Assembly (NCBI RefSeq): GCF_000143145.1
Contig: NC_014313.1
Span: 3,534,001-3,598,000 of the forward strand
Source: Hyphomicrobium denitrificans ATCC 51888
GTDB taxonomy: Bacteria > Pseudomonadota > Alphaproteobacteria > Rhizobiales > Hyphomicrobiaceae
Direction of reading: 5' to 3'
Length of the DNA: 64,000 nt
In this document: piece by piece, positions 58,070 to 64,000 of the stretch
How positions within the stretch are numbered: position 1 is the first letter of the stretch
How the letters are laid out: every line of letters starts with the position of its first letter
Made by a program: the position numbers and the translations under genes
Notes under the pieces: model-generated
Seen by the model: only the letters and a program-made list of their open reading frames with translations
What the model was told of the DNA's origin: nothing
Databases searched by the model: none

Positions 58070-58612
58070 ATGCGCACGAAATTTCTGCTTTTGAGCTTAA
58101 TGGCGTTGTTGCCGGCGACGGCTTTCGCCCAGGACGCCACCAGCAAAGGCGTCACCGTCGCGAACGCCTGGGCGCGTGCGACGCCGGGTGGTGCAACCGT
58201 TGGAGCGGTCTTTCTCGAGATACGGACGGACAAAGCGACCTCTGACCGGTTGACCGGCATCGCGTCTCCTGCGGCCGGCAGAACCGAAATTCATTCAAGC
58301 TCGATGGAAGGCGGCGTCATGAAAATGCGTCGTCTCGAAACGATCGACCTGAAGCCGGGGACGGCGCTCGTTTTGAAGCCGATGGGCGATCACATCATGC
58401 TTTTCGACCTGAAGCAGCCGTTGAAGGACGGCGATACGGTCGATTTGACTCTGAACTTTGAAAAGGCGGGCGCTATTGCCGTCAAAGCCGGCGTCGCGGG
58501 TATTGCGGCAATGGGGCCGAAGGGGGCTCAGACCAATTCCCAAGGCAAAAAGGACTCTATGTCGCACGAGGGGATGTCCCATGATCAGATGCACGGCGAC
58601 ATGCACCACTAA
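58070..58612 (+). CDS. Periplasmic copper chaperone PCu(A)C with Met/His tail
   Basis: The 180-residue protein has a signal peptide (FLLLSLMALLPATAFAQ) and a PCuAC domain with VANAWARATPGGATVGAVF. The copper site is formed by a His-Met set in EIHSSSMEGGVMKMRRL and GDHIMLFDL. The tail (MSHEGMSHDQMHGDMHH) is rich in Met and His and probably a second copper site. Such proteins supply copper to cytochrome oxidase CuA or CuB sites; partner Sco or PcuAB genes are not in this window. Confidence 0.93.
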   Translation: MRTKFLLLSLMALLPATAFAQDATSKGVTVANAWARATPGGATVGAVFLEIRTDKATSDRLTGIASPAAGRTEIHSSSMEGGVMKMRRLETIDLKPGTALVLKPMGDHIMLFDLKQPLKDGDTVDLTLNFEKAGAIAVKAGVAGIAAMGPKGAQTNSQGKKDSMSHEGMSHDQMHGDMHH

Positions 58613-59065
58613 GGGCATTTTCCGTGATCTGACGTTCTCCGGTTGAGGCGAATTTTTTATGTCGCGCGGTTACTTGACGCAGAGCGGATGATAGTACATG
58701 GTGCGCCCACCTTCGACGGCCGGACCGGTCGAAGGCTCCAATAAAAAAGAATAAAGGTCCAAGTCTAGGGACGAAACTATTGGGGTGGTGCGCTTAGCGC
58801 TCCACCCCAATTCAGTTTTGCAGCAATGCAATTCGGTCCAATTCAATTTCGCCTGCTGCGATGACGAAAATAATGGCTCGCGCGGCATAGTGGCTGCGAG
58901 GTCACCGGATCGAGCAACGGCTACGATCTGTAAGCCAAAGCTGCGTCACACCTCGCCCCTCGCCATATTTCCGTGTCCCAATTCGGCCTGATCTGCCTTG
59001 ATCGGGGCGTCTTTCTCGCGGCAATACGCGGATCATTGGGTTACGATCGGGGCAGAGGGGAGCAA
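58613..59065. other. Non-coding stretch with strong hairpin and AT-rich pocket
   Basis: This interval before the symporter has no gene I can support. The main structure is at 58780-58810: TTGGGGTGG, mismatch T, GCGC, loop TTA, GCGC, T, CCACCCCAA, then TTCAGTTTT. CAATTC recurs nearby (58807, 58829, 58838 regions). It may be a terminator for the copper-chaperone gene or a small RNA. The symporter promoter should lie near 58950-59050. Confidence 0.4.
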
Positions 59066-60994
59066 ATGCGCCGACAAGGGGACATCACGGATGCCAGCCG
59101 GCCGTCGCGCAGCCTCATTATTGCGGGCGTCGCGATCTGGCTGGTCGTGACGCTGGCGCTGCCGCTTTCGGCGTTGACGCTCAACTTTTTCCGTCTTGGC
59201 GGCTCGCCGCTCGGCTTTTGGATCGCCGCCCAGGGCTCTTTGATCGCGCTGGTCCTTCTTGCGTTCTTTTATGCATGGCGCGCCGGAGGCGTTGCGCCTG
59301 CGGAACGAGTGTGGCCGAGTTTCGCGTTCGCAGGCGAGGCGACCGGCGCCGCGGCGATCATCGGCTTCACAGGTTTCATTGCGGCGATCGGATACGACGC
59401 GCTGGCGCTGCCGCTTGGCCTCGTATCCGGATTGACGTTGCTCGCCATCCTCGTCGCTCCGCGATTTGTCCTCTACCCGGTGCGATCGATCGGCGGATTT
59501 TTCGCCATTCGTTATGGCGGGAATCTCGCGCGCCGACTGGCGTTGCTGATCACCACGGCGGCGACGATCGTTCTGCTGGCCGCGGATTTGAAGGCCGGCG
59601 CCTACGCGATGCAAAGCCTGGCGCGGATTGAATCGGCTGAGGCCGTGACGATCCTGGTCGTCAGCGTGGCGGCCGTCTGGCTCGTCGGCAGCGTGCTGAA
59701 TGTCCGGACGCTTGCCGGCATCAGTTTCGCGGCGATGGTCATCGGCGTGCTCGTTACGCTCGCAGCCATCGCAGCTCGCGCGCAAGGCTGGACCATCCCG
59801 CATCTGACGCTTGGCGCCGCGCTCGAAAATCACCTCAGCCTCAACATGACGCTGGTCGTCAACCGCCTCGCCGATGTCGATGCGCTGACGGCGCTGGCTT
59901 CGCCGTTCCTGCAGCTTTCGATGCGCAATTTCGCGGGGCTTCTGCTTGCCGTTGCGTTCGGCGTCGTCGCCGCTCCGCATCTGCTCGGACGGCACGTTTC
60001 GCAAGCTGCCGTTGCACCGGGCGGGGCAGTGCGCCGGACCGCTTGGGCGCTGGTCGGCGTCGCCGTAGTCGTCGTCAGCCTACCGCCGCTTGCGGTTTAC
60101 AGCCGCGTCGCATTCGAGACCGTGCTTTCAAAAGGCATCGAAGACGCCGTCATCCCGAAGAAATTCGCCGAGGCCAGCGATCTCGGGTGGGTCAAAATCT
60201 GCGATAAGAATTCGCGCAACGTCGCAGAGCTTGCGACAGCGTGCGCCAACGCGCCGGAGCAGCGCGGCTTTTTGAGATTGCAGGATCTCGTGTTTTCGAC
60301 GGACGGATTTGTCGTCGCAGCGCCGTACATGGCGGCGGTCGAACGCGCGTTGCAGTATCCCTTGCTGATCGCCGTGGTGATCGCGACCTTGCTGATGGGG
60401 AACGCGCTTCTCGCGAGCCTTGTCGATGCCGATGCGGAAGTGCGAAAAGGCGGTGCTCCGGGGCAAGGCGAATTGGATTTTCGTTCGGCGACGCTCGGGG
60501 CAAGCGTGCTCGCGGGTGGATCGATCATCGCCAGCGTTTCGACGCTTGGCAGTGGCCTGCTGTTCGCGGAAGGGTTCGCGCTCATCGCCGCGGGTCTGTT
60601 CGTGCCGATCGTGCTCGGCCTTTATTGGCGGCATATGAATTCCGCAGGCGCCATCGCGGCGATGGCCATGGGGACGTTGATCGCACTCGCTTACATGCTC
60701 GGCGTGCACGTCTGGCCGGTTGAGTTCTATCGAATCTCGGGTTTGTTTTCGGATGCCGGTGAGGAAGCGGCGCAGCAGTTCAGCGATCTCGATGCGGCTT
60801 TCAGCGCTGCCGCCGATCCGCAGGCACGCGCTGCGGCGTGGAGTGCGCTTCGTGATTACGCGGCGACCGTCGCCAACTGGGGTGGGTTGAAACCTGCCGC
60901 GATCGTGCTGATCACGGTGCCGGTCAGCCTGCTCGTGTCGATTGCGGTCAGTCTTCTGTTTCGCAATCGAAAGTCTGTGCAGCCTGCAGGCTGA
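59066..60994 (+). CDS. Sodium/solute symporter with N-terminal DUF4212-like segment
   Basis: The 642-residue membrane protein starts with a two-helix segment (LPLSALTLNFFRLGGSPLGFWIAAQGSLIALVLLAFFYAW), which matches DUF4212, normally a separate small subunit. The rest has about 12-13 helices of the SSS family (VC_2705-type, acetate/lactate permease-like). A long periplasmic loop (about 370-430) contains two Cys. The ATG at 59066 is preceded by AGAGGGGAG; the frame is open upstream. The substrate is unknown; short carboxylates are typical of relatives. Confidence 0.82.
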   Translation: MRRQGDITDASRPSRSLIIAGVAIWLVVTLALPLSALTLNFFRLGGSPLGFWIAAQGSLIALVLLAFFYAWRAGGVAPAERVWPSFAFAGEATGAAAIIGFTGFIAAIGYDALALPLGLVSGLTLLAILVAPRFVLYPVRSIGGFFAIRYGGNLARRLALLITTAATIVLLAADLKAGAYAMQSLARIESAEAVTILVVSVAAVWLVGSVLNVRTLAGISFAAMVIGVLVTLAAIAARAQGWTIPHLTLGAALENHLSLNMTLVVNRLADVDALTALASPFLQLSMRNFAGLLLAVAFGVVAAPHLLGRHVSQAAVAPGGAVRRTAWALVGVAVVVVSLPPLAVYSRVAFETVLSKGIEDAVIPKKFAEASDLGWVKICDKNSRNVAELATACANAPEQRGFLRLQDLVFSTDGFVVAAPYMAAVERALQYPLLIAVVIATLLMGNALLASLVDADAEVRKGGAPGQGELDFRSATLGASVLAGGSIIASVSTLGSGLLFAEGFALIAAGLFVPIVLGLYWRHMNSAGAIAAMAMGTLIALAYMLGVHVWPVEFYRISGLFSDAGEEAAQQFSDLDAAFSAAADPQARAAAWSALRDYAATVANWGGLKPAAIVLITVPVSLLVSIAVSLLFRNRKSVQPAG

Positions 60995-61062
60995 CCCTTC
61001 GGGTCGTGCGGCGAGTCATCTAAACTCGTGTTTGGACGGACGATGCGGAGCGGCGGCAACGG

Positions 61063-62559
61063 ATGTCGAACGAGATCTTCGATCTTGTCGTGATCGGCGG
61101 CGGTATCAACGGCGCGGGCATCGCTGCCGACGCGGCGATGCGCGGACTGCGCGTGATGCTGGCTGAAGCCGACGATCTTGCCGGCGCGACGTCGTCGGCG
61201 AGTTCGAAGCTCATTCATGGCGGGCTTCGGTATCTCGAACACTATGAGTTCCGTCTTGTTCGTGAAGCGCTGGCGGAGCGCGAGGTTTTGCTTGCGAAGG
61301 CTCCGCATATCATCCGGCCGATGCGTTTCGTTCTGCCTCATGTTGCCGGAATGCGGTCGCGCGCGCTCATTCGGGCCGGGCTGTTTCTTTACGATCATCT
61401 TGCGGCGCGCCGAACCTTGGGCGGCTCGCACGCAATCGATCTCGGCGCCGACCCGGCGGGCGTGCCGCTGGCATCACATTTGAAGCACGCGTTCAGCTAT
61501 TGGGATTGCGCCGTCGACGATGCGCGGCTCGTCGTTCTCAATGCGATCGCCGCGCGCGAGGCGGGTGCGCGGATCGTGACGCGGACGCCGGTTCGCGCGC
61601 TTCGTGTCGAAGACGGACTTTGGATCGTGTTGCTCGGGGACGGGTCTCGCGACGTTGCGGCACGGGCGGTCGTCAATGCGGCGGGTCCGTGGGTCGGCGA
61701 TGTCGCGCGTCTCGGCAAATCTTCCGGCGCGCGATCCGCTGACGTCCGGCTGGTCAGAGGCAGCCACATCGTCGTTCCGCGCATCGCCGGAGCGGATGAT
61801 GCGTACACTCTGCAAAATTCCGATGGCCGCGTCGTGTTCGTGCTGCCGTTCGAATCCGACTTCACGCTGATCGGCACGACGGAGCAGCCGCAGGGCCGTG
61901 ATCCACGTCCCGCGACCGTGTCCAGCGACGAGGAGAGCTATCTTCTCACGGCCGTGAACCGGTATCTCCGCGTTCCACTAAAACCTGACCAGATCGTGTG
62001 GACGTTTGCCGGGGTTCGCCCGCTCGATGACGACGGAAGCGACAATGTTTCGGCAATCACGCGAGACTACCGCCTCGATCTTCAGTCGGAGGGGACACCG
62101 CCGATCCTGAATGTGATCGGCGGCAAGATCACGACCTATCGCAAGCTCGCGGAGGCGGCGCTCGATCTTCTCGCGCAGCACATTCCGGGGGCGCGGTCCG
62201 GCTCGACCAGAACGGCACCGCTGCCCGGCGGCGATTTCGGGGGCTGCACGTTCGATGCGTGGTTCGACGATTTCGCGCGCCGCCATGCCGGTTTCGAGAG
62301 GCGCACGCTGATGCGGCTGGCGCGCCGCTACGGCACCCGAACGGCGCGCATCCTCGACGGCACAACGTCGGAACGCGATCTGGGGCAGGATTTCGGTGCA
62401 GGTCTCTGTGCGCGCGAGATCGCCTATCTCAAATCCGAGGAATGGGCGGACGCGGCTGAGGATATTCTCTGGCGGCGGACCAAGACGGGTCTGCACATTG
62501 CTCCGGGGGCGCGTGCGAGCGCCGCCGAGGCCATTCAAGGTTACGTCGACAAGCTTTAG
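61063..62559 (+). CDS. glpD: Glycerol-3-phosphate dehydrogenase (FAD)
   Basis: The 498-residue membrane-associated flavoenzyme oxidises glycerol-3-phosphate to DHAP and passes electrons to quinone. The FAD motif is LVVIGGGINGAGIAADAAMRG, followed by SSKLIHGGLRYLEHYEFRLVREALAER. The C-terminal DAO domain is complete. No glpK or glpR is nearby. Confidence 0.96.
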   Translation: MSNEIFDLVVIGGGINGAGIAADAAMRGLRVMLAEADDLAGATSSASSKLIHGGLRYLEHYEFRLVREALAEREVLLAKAPHIIRPMRFVLPHVAGMRSRALIRAGLFLYDHLAARRTLGGSHAIDLGADPAGVPLASHLKHAFSYWDCAVDDARLVVLNAIAAREAGARIVTRTPVRALRVEDGLWIVLLGDGSRDVAARAVVNAAGPWVGDVARLGKSSGARSADVRLVRGSHIVVPRIAGADDAYTLQNSDGRVVFVLPFESDFTLIGTTEQPQGRDPRPATVSSDEESYLLTAVNRYLRVPLKPDQIVWTFAGVRPLDDDGSDNVSAITRDYRLDLQSEGTPPILNVIGGKITTYRKLAEAALDLLAQHIPGARSGSTRTAPLPGGDFGGCTFDAWFDDFARRHAGFERRTLMRLARRYGTRTARILDGTTSERDLGQDFGAGLCAREIAYLKSEEWADAAEDILWRRTKTGLHIAPGARASAAEAIQGYVDKL

Positions 62560-62575
62560 GCGTCGCGTGCTTCGA

Positions 62576-63100
62576 CTACATCAAGCGGCGGCGCTGGGCG
62601 CGAAGAGCGCATGTCGCCGGGCAGACGGATTCGGGGCACAGCAGCTGGTTGGCTTTGCTCAGCGCTGCGGCGAGAGCCTGTGCGCCGTTGAGCGTGTCGC
62701 CGATGTCGTCCGAGCCGATCAACGCCGCGGCCGACGCCGTCAGCGCCTGGCGCTCATCGTGCTGGCACGCTGCAATGATCGAAATGGCCAGGCATTCGTC
62801 GCGGCAGAAGCCGCGGCAGCCGGACGGCGAGATCTCGATATCGCGCTGAGCGTTGGCTTTGACGGCGCGGACGAACTTGGAGAGATCGAGCAGCAGAGCT
62901 TTTGCGTGCTCAGGGCCGAGGATGCCGGAGAAGGAATTCCAGGCGTCTTCCCAGCATTTGATGTCGCCGGTCGAAAGGCCCGCGAGCCAGCATCGAAATC
63001 CGACGCCGACGAGGCGCTCGGGCGCTTTTGCCGAAAGCGGAACGACTTTCGCGGACGGGGTTGAGGAGGTGGTTCTGGCGTTCACTGAAGGACTAGCCAC
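62576..63100 (-). CDS. Conserved Cys-rich protein of unknown function
   Basis: The 174-residue soluble protein starts at GTG 63100, with GGAGG 9 bases before it. It has nine cysteines: C37 and C49 in an N-terminal part, then C-x3-C-x3-C-x8-C in the middle (near 95-115), and C-x4-C-x3-C near the end. It has no signal peptide and no helix-rich membrane part. The pattern suggests a metal or Fe-S site, but I do not recognise a family. It converges with glpD, 16 bases from its stop. Confidence 0.7.
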   Translation of the reverse strand: MASPSVNARTTSSTPSAKVVPLSAKAPERLVGVGFRCWLAGLSTGDIKCWEDAWNSFSGILGPEHAKALLLDLSKFVRAVKANAQRDIEISPSGCRGFCRDECLAISIIAACQHDERQALTASAAALIGSDDIGDTLNGAQALAAALSKANQLLCPESVCPATCALRAQRRRLM

Positions 63101-63385
63101 GGGCGGATACCTCCGTCGGCTGAACCAATCTGGAAGGACGATGATTTGCGCGAGAGATCGCGCAGAAATCTGGGCTCATTTTCCGCTCCAATATGCGGGG
63201 TTCAAGGCCCCGGTATCGGTTGGCGCCAACGCTGGCGCGCGATGCCGCTACGGCACCGTAAACTTGTGCTAACCTGATCATATCGGGCAGGTCAACCGTT
63301 AGCGAACGACGCGCAGAACATTAGAATTTTTATAATTTTCAAGTACGTACGATCGGGAAAATCTGGCCAACCCGGCGAGCGTTTT

Positions 63386-64000
63386 TCAACCCGGCCACTG
63401 GGCAAATCCGGCGAACGTGATCCGCGCCAGCGTGCCCCGGTCGGAGCCGTCCTCGATTTCGAATTCGGCGCTCATTTCGCTCGCGAGGCGATGGACGAGC
63501 GGCAGGCCGATGCCGCTGCCGCTCAGCCAGAGTTGTTTGTTCGCGCCTTCATCGGATGCGCTCGCCGCGACCGCGCTGCCGCCGATCCCGCAGCCGGTAT
63601 CGCGCACTGCGAGGAACACGCGGCCGTCGGCACGGCAGCCGGTTTCGACCTGCACGGCGCCGCCGGTTGGCGTGAACTTGATGGCGTTCGTCAGCAGGTT
63701 GAGCAGGATCTGACGCAGCGATGTCGGATTGGCGACGACGTGCGGACGGCTTTTTTCGGCGCGAAACGTCAGAGCCAGATTGCGCGATTGCGCGAGGGCT
63801 TGAACGCTGGAGACGGTGCGCTGGACAATCGCATTGAGGTCGAGCGCGATGAGGCGCGGCGGCGCGGTTCCCTGGCGGCGGCTTTCCGAGAGCAGCGACG
63901 TGATGACGTCCAGGGCGTGAGTCGCGTTTTCGTGGATGTCGGCGGCGTAGTTCAGGTAGCGGGCGTTGCCCATCGCGCCCAATCGCTCGTCGCGCATCAC
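63386..64000 (-). CDS. Sensor histidine kinase, C-terminal part (cut by window edge)
   Basis: The visible 204 residues hold the end of a HisKA-like dimerisation region and a complete HATPase: LLNLLTNAIKFTPTGG (N-box), DTGCGIGG (G1) and GSGIGLPLV (G2). The N-terminus, including any sensor and the phosphorylated His, lies beyond position 64000. The protein ends GFAQWPG. The partner regulator is not visible. Confidence 0.85.
   Translation of the reverse strand: MMRDERLGAMGNARYLNYAADIHENATHALDVITSLLSESRRQGTAPPRLIALDLNAIVQRTVSSVQALAQSRNLALTFRAEKSRPHVVANPTSLRQILLNLLTNAIKFTPTGGAVQVETGCRADGRVFLAVRDTGCGIGGSAVAASASDEGANKQLWLSGSGIGLPLVHRLASEMSAEFEIEDGSDRGTLARITFAGFAQWPG

Overview
This window reads as a stretch of core chromosome from an alphaproteobacterium of the order Hyphomicrobiales, most likely a Hyphomicrobium-like organism. 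The evidence is the gene order, seen here and known from the order: hybrid kinase–olsB–mutS–glnD–murJ–trpS; rimI–fur–plsC–miaB–phoH–ybeY–corC–lnt–HTH–metK; rimP–nusA–ylxR–infB–rbfA–truB–rpsO–pnp; and fabI–fabB–fabA beside irr. Codon use is GC-rich and uniform, with a few AT-rich pockets (about 44280–44320, 56040–56170 and 58735–58870). I see no insertion sequence, phage gene, CRISPR array or rRNA. There is one tRNA, Gly(GCC). The genus is an inference from content and order.

Layout. 1–2000: probable tail of a heparinase-like gene, purH, and two intergenic palindromes. 2010–5690 (minus strand): an MFS exporter, then lemA and two TPM-domain proteins. 5700–7550: a possible small RNA and a run of small secreted proteins, three of which end in the same C-x8-C motif. 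7850–10490: tRNA-Gly, a prolyl-tRNA editing protein, a CnoX-type thioredoxin-TPR, a LON-domain protein and a Trm112-like protein. 10650–22900: hybrid kinase, ornithine-lipid acyltransferase, mutS, glnD, murJ, trpS and a Usp protein. 23040–29980: Fe-S carrier nfu, a RutE-type nitroreductase, tsaB, rimI, a Fur-family regulator, plsC, miaB, phoH and ybeY. 30000–35540: corC, lnt, a PraR-like regulator, metK and trmB. 35660–47120: the transcription/translation supercluster rimP to pnp, with an aminoglycoside-kinase-like gene between truB and rpsO. 47420–52270: a small secreted protein, murI, fabI, fabB, fabA and divergent irr. 52290–57950: SH3 protein, 2-hydroxyacid dehydrogenase, moeB-like, cysK, dut and coaBC. 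58070–64000: copper chaperone, a sodium/solute symporter carrying a DUF4212-like segment, glpD, a Cys-rich unknown and the C-terminal part of a sensor kinase cut by the window edge.

How the parts work together. Most genes are housekeeping: purine synthesis, mismatch repair, nitrogen signalling, the peptidoglycan flippase, tRNA modification and charging, ribosome maturation, lipoprotein acylation and fatty-acid synthesis. A possible iron-control thread links irr to two Irr-box-like sites that I found by eye, one before nfu (22966–22982) and one before fabA (51584–51600). Two copies of a hairpin-rich intergenic repeat sit after metK and after pnp; the first supplies the leader of trmB.

I did not find a clear new multi-gene system. 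The best candidates for undescribed biology are the C-x8-C secreted protein cluster, the Cys-rich protein at 62576–63100, the possible small RNA at 5745–5975, and the DUF4212–symporter fusion.
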